Origin: Desulfobacteraceae bacterium
GTDB taxonomy: Bacteria > Desulfobacterota > Desulfobacteria > Desulfobacterales > Desulfobacteraceae
Length of the DNA: 37,270 bases
Reading direction: 5' to 3'
NCBI GenBank assembly: GCA_024227235.1
Contig: JAAEKY010000895.1
Location: forward strand, 1-37,270
Below the pieces are notes generated by a model. It was not told the origin of the DNA. It saw only the letters and a program-made list of their open reading frames with translations, and made no database searches. This document shows positions 6,846 to 13,844 of this stretch, in pieces. Both the position numbers and the translations under genes were made by a program. The stretch's first letter is position 1. Every line of letters begins with the position of its first letter.

Positions 6846-8579
6846 TTAGATCTGATTAAAATATTCAGGTTCCCAGCACATTTTTTCTATAAGCATGTTC
6901 AGGCGTTCCAGGTCATTGGCGTGTTTAAACTTTGAAAACGCACAATCTTTTTGTGTAACACCTGCCTTAATGGCTTGGGCACCCACTTTTTTGGCAACTT
7001 CAATAGACACTTCTTTTAGCTGATCCAGTTGGGGGCAAAGGATGCCATCATTAATATCTTTTTCACTGATAAATTCTGCTACCGCATGGGCGGCTGCAGA
7101 AAAGAAAATGGGCAATACTTCAGTTGCACCGGATGCGACTATCCCTAGCCCTACACCCGGAAAAATAAATGCATTATTCATCTGTCCAATTCTGTAATTT
7201 TTACCACTATAATTTACAGGGTCAAAAGGAGAACCTGTTGCGACCAAGCCTTTACCTTTTGTCCATTTATAAATATCTTCTGGAAGTGCTTCGGCCTTGT
7301 TCGTTGGGTTGCTCAACGGTAAAATCGCTGGTCTGTCAGTATTTTTACCCACAGCTTCAACAATTTGCTTTGTAAAACACCCCGGTTGCCCAGACGTTCC
7401 GATCAATACAGTTACTTTTTCATTTTTTACCACATTAAGAAGCGTATTCTCTTCTGGTGAATTTAACCAGGAAAGTGTTTGTGGATCTTTTGCAAATTTT
7501 TCCTTGTAGGGCTCAAGTGGTCTGTCAGAAGTGACAACCCCTTTTGAGTCAAGGGTAAAAATTTTGGCAATAGCATCTTTTTCGCTCAAACCCTGCACCA
7601 TAAGCTCAGTCATAATCTGTTCAGCAATACCGATTCCACCTGCTCCTGCACCATGAATCAGATAAACCTGGTCAATCATCTTTTCTTTTTTAACTTTCAT
7701 AGCGGCAAGGGTTCCAGCAAGAGCAACGGAACCTGTTCCCTGGATGTCATCATTAAAGGATATCAGTTTTTTTAGATATTTATCTCGAACCGTAAAAGCG
7801 GTTTGTTTTGAAAAATCTTCCCATTGGCATAATGCCTTGGGGAAATTTCTTTTAAATGCATCTACAAATTTTTCAATGAATTCGTAGTAGTCTTCCCCTC
7901 TAAGCCGTTTATGACGCCAACCCAGATAACTGGGGTCATTTAATAGGTCTTCATTGTCTGTTCCTACATCAAGGGAAACCGGTAAACACTGCCAAGGTGC
8001 AATGCCGGCACCCTGTGTATAAAGCATCAATTTTCCAAGGCAAATAGGAATACCACCAGCGCCTTGGTCACCAATTCCAAGAATACCCTGGTTATCAGTT
8101 ACAACAGCGATCCTGATATCCTGGTCTGTATAGTTGCGAAGAATATATTCAGCATAGTCAATGTTTCCCGGATAAAAATGGATACCATTTGCACCGCGGA
8201 ATATGGATGAGTATTGCTGGCAAGCCAGGCCGACTGTCGGGGTGTAGATAATCGGCAAAAACTTTGTCACATTGCTTGCTATAACAGCATGAGCAAGAAC
8301 AACATTCCGGTCATAAAGACTTCTGATATAAATAAATTTTTCTATATCGTTTCTTTTTTCATCTAAAATTTTCAGACTTGACTTAATTTGGTCTTCTAAG
8401 CTTTTTACCCTTGGTGGTAAAAAACCGCTGAGTTTAAGTTTACGTCTTTCCTCAATTGTAAAAGCTGTTCCTTTACAGATGTTGTTAAAGCGAAGGACAT
8501 CAAAACCTCTAAGGTTAATATGCACCCCTATCGTTTCTCCAAATTCGCCATACCTAAACTCATAATGATTGATTTCCAT
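6846..8579 (-). CDS. maeA: NAD-dependent malic enzyme
   Basis: 577 residues, the usual length of the large (SfcA/MaeA-type) malic enzymes that oxidatively decarboxylate malate to pyruvate. Visible motifs are YTPTVG (112-117) with the catalytic Tyr, GDQGAGG around 170-176, the likely general base Lys183 (LGKLMLYT), the metal ligands Glu254/Asp255 (WED) and Asp278 in FNDDIQGTG (275-283), and the NAD-binding GAGAGGIG (310-317). LPLSNPTNKAEA and GSPFDPV near the C-terminus are also family signatures. It is a single-gene unit whose stop abuts the hairpin shared with the lipoprotein gene. With aconitase in the same window it fits anaplerotic/TCA-type carbon flow. Confidence 0.95.
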   Translation of the reverse strand: MEINHYEFRYGEFGETIGVHINLRGFDVLRFNNICKGTAFTIEERRKLKLSGFLPPRVKSLEDQIKSSLKILDEKRNDIEKFIYIRSLYDRNVVLAHAVIASNVTKFLPIIYTPTVGLACQQYSSIFRGANGIHFYPGNIDYAEYILRNYTDQDIRIAVVTDNQGILGIGDQGAGGIPICLGKLMLYTQGAGIAPWQCLPVSLDVGTDNEDLLNDPSYLGWRHKRLRGEDYYEFIEKFVDAFKRNFPKALCQWEDFSKQTAFTVRDKYLKKLISFNDDIQGTGSVALAGTLAAMKVKKEKMIDQVYLIHGAGAGGIGIAEQIMTELMVQGLSEKDAIAKIFTLDSKGVVTSDRPLEPYKEKFAKDPQTLSWLNSPEENTLLNVVKNEKVTVLIGTSGQPGCFTKQIVEAVGKNTDRPAILPLSNPTNKAEALPEDIYKWTKGKGLVATGSPFDPVNYSGKNYRIGQMNNAFIFPGVGLGIVASGATEVLPIFFSAAAHAVAEFISEKDINDGILCPQLDQLKEVSIEVAKKVGAQAIKAGVTQKDCAFSKFKHANDLERLNMLIEKMCWEPEYFNQI

Positions 8580-8756
8580 GACTAAAAAAATTCCTTACTT
8601 AAAATTATATTAAAATATTGCTACAAAAAATAGCGAAGCGGAGTATACCAGAAACGAGAGATAATGATAGAAGGAAAATGAATATTTATTAATTTGTTAA
8701 AAACAGTCACAATATGTGATGGTGTTTCACTATATGAAACAAAAAGAATGTTTGCA

Positions 8757-9092
8757 ATGAAAAATACAATTGTATTTTTTTATGGAAATTATCTTAAAAA
8801 AGAAGATGTCAGAATCACACCAGAAGATCGGGGGGGGCTTTTTGGCGATGGCATTTATGAAGTTATGAAATCCTATAAAGGCAAATTATTTGAAGTCAAT
8901 GCCCACTTTGCAAGTTTAGAAAGATGCTTGAAAAATATTGAAAATAATTTTAACAAGATTGATGAATTAGAATCAATTCGCTATCATCTGATCAATGAAA
9001 ATGGATGTAACAACCAATATGATTCTCCCCAGAAAATTGGATATAGGGTTGCTCTTTTTTCACCATATGAATTTTTTAAAGATCAAAGATGA
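8757..9092 (+). pseudogene. Truncated class IV aminotransferase (D-amino-acid/branched-chain type)
   Basis: The first about 95 residues match the N-terminus of PLP-dependent class IV aminotransferases: IVFFYGNYLKKEDVRITPEDRGGLFGDGIYEVMKSYKGKLFEVNAHFASLERCL. Full members have about 280 residues with the PLP lysine near residue 150; this frame stops after 111 and nothing downstream in any frame supplies the rest. The last part (GYRVALFSPYEFFKDQR) does not match the family. It is most likely a deletion relic. The upstream extension to 8694 is not family-like, so the ATG at 8757 is taken. It could still encode a stable fragment, but it cannot be a working aminotransferase. Confidence 0.7.
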
Positions 9093-9102
9093 TTAACCGA
9101 TT

Positions 9103-9213
9103 GTGAAGTCTTCAGAAGTCGAAATACTCAAAAATTATAATATCATTGATGCTCATCAAATCAGTGATTATTATAATTTAACCAAAATAAATTATCAAAA
9201 TGAGGTTATATAA
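9103..9213 (+). CDS. Short open frame overlapping the glutaredoxin start (doubtful)
   Basis: A GTG-started frame of 36 codons whose TAA overlaps the glutaredoxin ATG by one base (TAATG), the pattern of coupled genes. The sequence (SSEVEILKNYNIIDAHQISDYY…) matches nothing I know. It could be a relic of the gene that was deleted with the aminotransferase C-terminus. No ribosome site is visible. Weak support. Confidence 0.25.
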   Translation: MKSSEVEILKNYNIIDAHQISDYYNLTKINYQNEVI

Positions 9214-9470
9214 TGCTGAAAGTGTATTCTGCTAAATGGTGCCCACACTGCACTCAAACTGTTCGATATTTAAAGAAAAATAGTATAGATTTTGAATATA
9301 TTGAAATTGAAGAGCAATCCGAAAAAATTGTTCAAAGAATTATTGAAATAAACGGTGGTGATGACTGGGTAGTACCAACACTTGAATTCAACGGAAAATG
9401 GCGGAAAGGTAAAATATATAATGAAAAAGAACTGGGTTTCGATTTGAAAAAATTGGGACTTAAAATATGA
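9213..9470 (+). CDS. Glutaredoxin-like thiol protein
   Basis: 85 residues with a thioredoxin/glutaredoxin fold. The redox motif CPHC is at 10-13 after a beta strand (LKVYSAKW) and the cis-proline motif VVPTLEFNGKW is at about 53-62. It resembles NrdH/glutaredoxin-type reductants that use a dithiol site; the electron donor is unknown. A GAGG ribosome site lies 7 bases before the ATG. It follows the broken aminotransferase on the same strand, and a weak hairpin terminator comes about 135 bases after the stop. Confidence 0.82.
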   Translation: MLKVYSAKWCPHCTQTVRYLKKNSIDFEYIEIEEQSEKIVQRIIEINGGDDWVVPTLEFNGKWRKGKIYNEKELGFDLKKLGLKI

Positions 9471-9570
9471 TAAGTGACATCATGAGATTTAATAGCGTAT
9501 AATTTTTTTGAGAATCAAATCCAATTTTTTAAATTATATACAAAATCGCTTTGATTACCAGAATGGAAAG

Positions 9571-9654
9571 CGACATATAAATCTCAATTTTTAGATTTGA
9601 AAGAAAAAACGACCCGGCAGGTCATCTTTTCTGTACCTAACCGCTTATATGTCG
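9571..9654. repeat. 10-bp inverted repeat around a small hairpin
   Basis: CGACATATAA (9571-9580) pairs perfectly with TTATATGTCG (9645-9654). The 64 bases between include the GACC/GGTC hairpin listed as a terminator. The repeat ends four bases before the coding end of the GyrI-like gene. Confidence 0.4.
9605..9630 (+). terminator. Weak rho-independent terminator after glutaredoxin
   Basis: An A-tract, GACC (9611-9614), a 5-base loop, GGTC (9620-9623) and then ATCTTTT. The stem is short but the flanking A and T tracts extend it. Confidence 0.4.
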
Positions 9655-9658
9655 AATA

Positions 9659-10129
9659 TTAATTCTTCACTGGGACATATATTTCAATAATTGAATTTTT
9701 ATTATTCCAGTTAAATTTTGAATCATATTTTTCGTAATGGATGAGCAACCTATTAAGATCGATATCAAGTGAAGATTGTGGAATGATTTGTTTGTAAATT
9801 TGATTAATCGTTTTGCTTAGCGCATATAAGGAGCCAATATGGTTAAATTTTGCAAAAGTTCCAGCAGAAATATTTGAATGTTTAAATTGTTGGATACGTT
9901 TCTCTGAAGTGAATGCACATTGATAAAAATAATGATTGTTTGCTTTTATGGTTATCCCGAACTTTTTCCATTCAGAATCAAATATGATTTTGTTTATTCT
10001 GAGGAGTGAGTTGAATTTTTTCCATTGGTCAGAAATAATAGAAAAATTTTTTTGATGAGAAGTCGTTAACTGCATTTCAAAATAACACACACTAATTTTT
10101 GGAATATATTTTAGTTCATATTTCATCAT
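9659..10129 (-). CDS. GyrI-like small-molecule-binding domain protein
   Basis: About 156 residues. The C-terminal half has the GyrI/AraC effector-binding pattern: FAKFNHIGSLYALSKTINQIYKQIIP, then IHYEKYD, ending in the typical IIEIYVPVK strand. The domain occurs as the ligand-binding part of AraC/MerR activators and as free proteins such as GyrI; here no DNA-binding helix-turn-helix is present. Several start codons are possible (TTG 10141, ATG 10129, ATG 10126) and none has a clear ribosome site. It is the last gene of a three-gene run with the YkgJ-type and carbonic anhydrase genes, 22 bases after the former. The ligand is unknown. Confidence 0.65.
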   Translation of the reverse strand: MMKYELKYIPKISVCYFEMQLTTSHQKNFSIISDQWKKFNSLLRINKIIFDSEWKKFGITIKANNHYFYQCAFTSEKRIQQFKHSNISAGTFAKFNHIGSLYALSKTINQIYKQIIPQSSLDIDLNRLLIHYEKYDSKFNWNNKNSIIEIYVPVKN

Positions 10130-10151
10130 TATGGATAGCAAATAGATCTAT

Positions 10152-10502
10152 CTATTCAAATCCTCTACACCCGGTTTTTTTAGCATGTTCTCTTGACTTC
10201 GGATAATTCCGACAATGTTCTGGTTTAACATCTTGAATCCTACAGCTGTATTTATCTTGATTGGGTAATTTTCGTAACCATGGACACCGTTCTACATCAT
10301 CTCCAGTTTCAGGATCTATCCAAATATCATGAATATAATGTTCATCACCAAGATGTATTTGATCGATCCAATCCAGGATATCATATCGCCCTTTTATTTC
10401 CCACAATGCAATTTCTTCATCGCTGACACTTGTTTGAAAAGCATCGTTGAGAGTGAGACAGCAGATGCCGCATTGTTTGCATTTGAAAGATTTAGGGGGC
10501 AT
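10152..10502 (-). CDS. YkgJ-family cysteine-cluster protein
   Basis: 116 residues. Cysteines 8, 11, 14 and 15 (CKQCGICC) and further cysteines in CPWL, YSCRIQDVKPEHCRNYPKS and TGCRGFE match the YkgJ/CxxCxxCC family, thought to bind zinc or iron. CRIYDVRPEVCRxYP-type motifs are its hallmark. It is soluble and its biochemical role is not established. The ATG begins two bases after the carbonic anhydrase stop codon, so the two are translated from one message. Confidence 0.85.
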   Translation of the reverse strand: MPPKSFKCKQCGICCLTLNDAFQTSVSDEEIALWEIKGRYDILDWIDQIHLGDEHYIHDIWIDPETGDDVERCPWLRKLPNQDKYSCRIQDVKPEHCRNYPKSREHAKKTGCRGFE

Positions 10503-10503
10503 G

Positions 10504-11043
10504 TTAATTTCTTATCTCATAAAATATTTCATCCGATCCAAAATTCTGTGCAATACCCATATAATCGTCAGACATAGTTTTTATTTTCATCTTAATCGTT
10601 TTATGATCTTGATATGTTTTTTTAACCTTCCCAGGGGAACCGGTCACTAATGAATAAGGGGGAATAATCGTACTTTCTAAAATAACTGTACCAGCAGCAA
10701 CAACAGATCCCACTCCGATAACAGCATGATTCATGACAATTGATCCCATCCCGATCAAGCATTCGTCTTCAATAGTGCATCCATGAATAATACTTCTGTG
10801 ACCTATGGTAACGCCGTTTCCTATTTTTAATGGAACCTTCTCGTCAGCATGACAAGTGCAAAGATCTTGGATATTTGTGCGCTCTCCTATACTGATCTTA
10901 TCAAAATCACCTCGAAGGACAGATTGAAACCATATAGAAGAATTTTTATTGATATGAATATTACCAATGAGTTCAGCAGTCGGCGCTATGAAAACTGATT
11001 TGTGGATTTTGGGTTGATTGTTTTTATAAGAGTATAGGGTCAT
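10504..11043 (-). CDS. Gamma-class carbonic anhydrase family protein (YrdA/CaiE-like)
   Basis: 179 residues forming a left-handed beta helix of hexapeptide repeats (IGNGVTIGHRSIIHGCTIEDECLIGMGSIV…). The three zinc histidines of the gamma class are present: His65 (CTCHAD), His82 and His87 (IGHRSIIHG). Many relatives lack measurable carbonic anhydrase activity and bind CoA or act in carnitine-type metabolism, so hydration of CO2 is possible but unproved. The ATG at 11043 is chosen because AAAGG lies 6 bases upstream; a longer frame from 11088 adds non-family residues. It is the first gene of the run with YkgJ and GyrI-like genes. An 18-bp tandem repeat lies just upstream, in its promoter region. 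Confidence 0.88.
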   Translation of the reverse strand: MTLYSYKNNQPKIHKSVFIAPTAELIGNIHINKNSSIWFQSVLRGDFDKISIGERTNIQDLCTCHADEKVPLKIGNGVTIGHRSIIHGCTIEDECLIGMGSIVMNHAVIGVGSVVAAGTVILESTIIPPYSLVTGSPGKVKKTYQDHKTIKMKIKTMSDDYMGIAQNFGSDEIFYEIRN

Positions 11044-11122
11044 GAATTGCCTTTTTTTATTAATAAATTGAAAAACGCTTTGTTTCATTGATTTTATTTA
11101 TTATTATCCAAGTCAAATTATA

Positions 11123-11216
11123 TTAACAAATAGAATCGAATTAATAAATAGAATCGAATTAATAAATAGAATCGAATTAATAAATAGAATCGAATTAATA
11201 AATAGAATCGAATTAA
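11123..11216. repeat. 18-bp tandem repeat array (five units)
   Basis: The unit TTAATAAATAGAATCGAA is repeated five times head to tail (11123, 11141, 11159, 11177, 11195), followed by a partial TTAA. The first unit differs by one base (C for T). Because 18 is a multiple of three, reverse-strand frames stay open and read repeated INSILF or IRFYLL, but no credible gene is present. It lies about 80 bp upstream of the carbonic anhydrase start and may vary in copy number between strains. Confidence 0.95.
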
Positions 11217-11401
11217 AGACTTTGTTGCCCCCACGAATGCCATGCGTCTCGATATGAAAACGCCATGCATTAAAACCGGAGTATGTTCGGAATGTAAAAG
11301 CAAAGCGCGGATCTGTAATACATGGACAATCACACAAAAATCTTTTCCAAAAAAAAGAACTAAAATTGTATTAATAAATGAAGATTTAGGATTATAAAGA
11401 T

Positions 11402-12013
11402 CTATTTTATTTTTAAAATATTTAAAAGAAACAATTTTTGTCTGCGTATGCCTATAATTCCAAACAGCCCACTTCCAATTAACACTAAGCCTCCTGGAAG
11501 GGGTACAGCCGATACATTATCAATCCATAACTCCTGGCCTCCAAGGGAGAAGGATGTTATTGGGCCATAAAGGGACAAAACACCCATATCATAACCATCC
11601 ACAGCAGTTACATTTGTAAATGACACAGTAACTAAAATTCCACCTGGTGTTATCCACCCATCAACATCACTAAAATTTTCAAAATTGAGAAAATCACCAT
11701 TGATATTGATATTTAAATTTCCGCCATATTCACCAAAATTTAAGGAGAGCTCTGAAACAGGGAAATCAGAACGATAAAAAAGACTGATATTGTTCAGCCG
11801 CATTTCATTACCCAGTCCACCAGCCTTGCCAGAATTATCGACTATAGCAAAACCATTAAAATATAAATTTAAATCACTCCATTGGAAAGGCATTGCTACC
11901 AAGGTTATACCTGAGGTAACAATGGTATTTCCCACTAAATATTGGTCAGATTCTGTAAGATCCTCAAAATCGATGGTAGTCGCATTTACTATGCCTGTGA
12001 TTCCCAAAAACAA
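11402..12013 (-). CDS. VPLPG-CTERM (PEP-CTERM-like) surface protein with a damaged start
   Basis: The C-terminus VSAVPLPGGLVLIGSGLFGI followed by IRRQ is a PEP/VPLPA-CTERM-type sorting tail: a motif, a transmembrane helix and arginines. Such proteins are exported and processed by exosortase systems linked to exopolysaccharide. The body is a beta-rich extracellular domain (FEDLTESDQYLVGNTIVTSGITL…, WIDNVSA) with no Cys. The listed frame opens at a TTG inside what looks like a signal peptide: reading upstream gives KNCIAIFTALFLGITGIVNA, but the codon where ATG is expected (12041-12043) is CCT, preceded directly by a TAA. An AGGGG ribosome-like site lies four bases before that CCT. It is either a recent pseudogene, a sequence error, or uses a start I cannot see. 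Confidence 0.6.
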   Translation of the reverse strand: MFLGITGIVNATTIDFEDLTESDQYLVGNTIVTSGITLVAMPFQWSDLNLYFNGFAIVDNSGKAGGLGNEMRLNNISLFYRSDFPVSELSLNFGEYGGNLNININGDFLNFENFSDVDGWITPGGILVTVSFTNVTAVDGYDMGVLSLYGPITSFSLGGQELWIDNVSAVPLPGGLVLIGSGLFGIIGIRRQKLFLLNILKIK

Positions 12014-12043
12014 AGCAGTGAAAATTGCTATACAATTTTTAGG

Positions 12044-12392
12044 TTATCCCCTACATAATCGTATAATAAATTCTTTGTGATAAAGTACATTCAATTTTTT
12101 TTATTTGTAAATTCATGCTCAAAATTAGCAAAATATTACGCAATTTATGTGCCAGTTATCAAAACAATGTAATGCCTTGTTTGACAGTTTTTACCGATTT
12201 TTTATGTCTTTTTTTTCTCAGTAAAAAATCTAACAATATGCCATAAAAATAATCAAAATGAAAGATTATATATTAACTGTAATCTGGAAGTATGCTCGGC
12301 CATGGGGCCATTGGCTCATATAGTTAAAGACAGGAGCCCGGTCTGTAAAAGCCATCTATACAACCTTTCGAGCGTCATTGTAATAATTGAGT
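12044..12392. other. Gene-free stretch between the VPLPG-CTERM and EamA genes
   Basis: 349 bases. The first 240 are AT-rich and carry no credible ORF. From about 12286 the base composition rises (GGCCATGGGGCCATTGGC) and two words, GGAAGTATGCTCGG (12286-12299) and GCCCGGTCTGTAA (12336-12348), resemble words at 11278-11290 and 11305-11317 on the other side of the VPLPG-CTERM gene, in the same orientation. Confidence 0.5.
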
Positions 12393-13289
12393 TCAAAATG
12401 ACAGTTTTCTGCCCATAAGGTCCTGGCTCAGGATTACCCCGAAAAGGACCAGTAGAGAGGCCGCATATTGAACTGAGGAAAACCGCTCACCCAGAATCGC
12501 TGCGCTCATTGCTAGGGAAAACACCGGGATCAGGTTGATAAATGCCGTAGCCTGGCTGGCCGGGATTTTGCTAACCCCGTAATTGTATAATCCATAGGCT
12601 CCAAGAGTCACGGCACTGCCTAAATAAAGGATAGCCATGAGAGGGACGGGTTCAACCTGGACCGGTAGCTCAGTGCCGGGTAGAAACAGGGCTGGGAAAA
12701 AGAAAATTGCCCCGGCAAAGGCCTGGATAAAGGTCAGAAACAGAGGGGAATACCTGGCCGTGAGTTTTTTCAAGGACAGGGCATATCCTGAGCCGCAGAC
12801 CATGGCCATGAATTCCAGAAAATTGCCCAGCAGGGGGTTGGGGCCGTGTACAGAGGCCTGAGAGACGAAACTCAGCCACAGGGCACCCAGCACGGCAATA
12901 ATAAATCCGATACAGGTTCTGAGGGTGAGTTTTTCTTTTAAGATCGACCAGGCACCGATGGCCACAATCAAAGGCATCATGCTGGTGAGCATTCCGGCCT
13001 GGGCCGCTGTGGTATAGACTAAAGCTTTGGCCTCAAAAACAAAATAAAGGCATGGCTCACAGATCACCATGATGGCCATGTATTTGATATCTTTTTTTCG
13101 CAATTGGATGTTTTTAAACACAAAGGGGAAAAACACAGCACAGAGACTTGCCACAATCATCCTTCCGAATATGACCACCATGGGATCATAGGTTCTGAAG
13201 GCCAGTTTCAGGGCAACAAAGGTGCTTGCCCATAACACCATGGCTAAAACCAAGCATATATAGGGAAACATTGGGTTTGATTTGTTCAC
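12393..13289 (-). CDS. EamA-family (DMT) transporter, G+C-rich copy
   Basis: 298 residues with about ten hydrophobic helices in two halves, each resembling an EamA domain: first half MFPYICLVLAMVLWASTFVALK … FGRMIVASLC, second half LEFMAMVCGSGYALSLKK … VFSLAMSAAILGERFSSVQY. EamA proteins export or import metabolites such as amino acids; the substrate cannot be told. The DNA is visibly richer in G and C than its neighbours, which suggests acquisition from another genome. The GTG start is set 15 bases after AAGGAG, unusually far, so the start may be elsewhere. It belongs to a different subfamily from the second EamA gene 550 bases upstream. Confidence 0.88.
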   Translation of the reverse strand: MNKSNPMFPYICLVLAMVLWASTFVALKLAFRTYDPMVVIFGRMIVASLCAVFFPFVFKNIQLRKKDIKYMAIMVICEPCLYFVFEAKALVYTTAAQAGMLTSMMPLIVAIGAWSILKEKLTLRTCIGFIIAVLGALWLSFVSQASVHGPNPLLGNFLEFMAMVCGSGYALSLKKLTARYSPLFLTFIQAFAGAIFFFPALFLPGTELPVQVEPVPLMAILYLGSAVTLGAYGLYNYGVSKIPASQATAFINLIPVFSLAMSAAILGERFSSVQYAASLLVLFGVILSQDLMGRKLSF

Positions 13290-13414
13290 GGTATTGTATT
13301 TTTTCTCCTTAAATGATTAAAGCAGTCCTTATTACCATTTTTTTATGGCTCCAGGAACCCTAAATCTACATTTCAGCTGGTTTTATTCACATGCAGTGGA
13401 AAAATCTATGCTTG

Positions 13415-13450
13415 TCAAAAAAATACAGGGCCATTTCTAACCCTGTATTT
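13415..13450 (-). terminator. Rho-independent terminator on the reverse strand
   Basis: Reading the reverse strand, AAATACAGGG, a 10-base loop, CCCTGTATTT and then four more T. The stem is a perfect 10 bp. The nearest upstream gene, the second EamA transporter, stops about 395 bases earlier. Confidence 0.75.
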
Positions 13451-13559
13451 CATGAAAAAATCAGCTTTCAAAAAATCCCACTACTATACGCAAGAAGTAA
13501 TCAATTTATACCATTGAATAATTCAAACTTAACAACGCTTGTATTAAAATGAATTGGAT

Positions 13560-13644
13560 AATCAAAACTTCAAACTCAAGATATTTATATTATCCTTAAC
13601 CTTAAAAGGAATTTGCATTATTTGAAAGCTTGAGAGTTTTGATT
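13560..13644. repeat. Long imperfect hairpin in the EamA-EamA gap
   Basis: AATCAAAACT (13560-13569) pairs with AGTTTTGATT (13635-13644) and CTCAAG (13575-13580) with CTTGAG (13629-13634), leaving a one-sided 5-base bulge. Inside the loop CCTT and AAGG can also pair. It could fold as part of a transcript. Confidence 0.5.
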
Positions 13645-13844
13645 AAGGCAACTATTGTTAACCCTAAAGGTTTTTTATTTTCTTGTTGATTAGGATAATT
13701 AATCATAAGTTTTTATTTTATAAGTTCTTGCTTGAAATAAACTGGTTTCTCTCTCATCAAAGCTTCCAGTCCTAAGTTGTTTGAAATCAGACGGTTACCG
13801 TGGCCTTACCTGCCGATTTGAAGATAAAAAAACAATTCTTTTTC

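Larger units (their letters stand above)
13290..13844. other. Gene-free stretch between two EamA genes, with strong hairpins
   Basis: 555 bases without a credible gene. It holds the ribosome site of the downstream EamA gene, a perfect 10-bp stem with a T-run on the reverse strand (13415-13450), a long imperfect hairpin (13560-13644), and a short forward-strand AACC/GGTT hairpin followed by a T-run (13660-13680). A 30-codon reverse frame near 13710-13800 (LGLEALMREKPVYF…) looks protein-like but has no start and I could not place it. The layout would suit a long 3' UTR or a small RNA. Confidence 0.45.

Noticed and set aside
11113..11337. Reverse open frames reading repeated INSILF and IRFYLL
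   Set aside because: They are only a by-product of the 18-bp repeat being a multiple of three; there is no ribosome site or domain.
12181..12210. Consensus-like TTGACA in the VPLPG-CTERM upstream region
   Set aside because: It points along the forward strand where no gene follows, and the -10 match is poor.
13700..13800. Reverse frame GHGNRLISNNLGLEALMREKP... in the EamA gap
   Set aside because: Protein-like for 30 codons but has no start, is closed by a stop just upstream, and I could not place it in a family.
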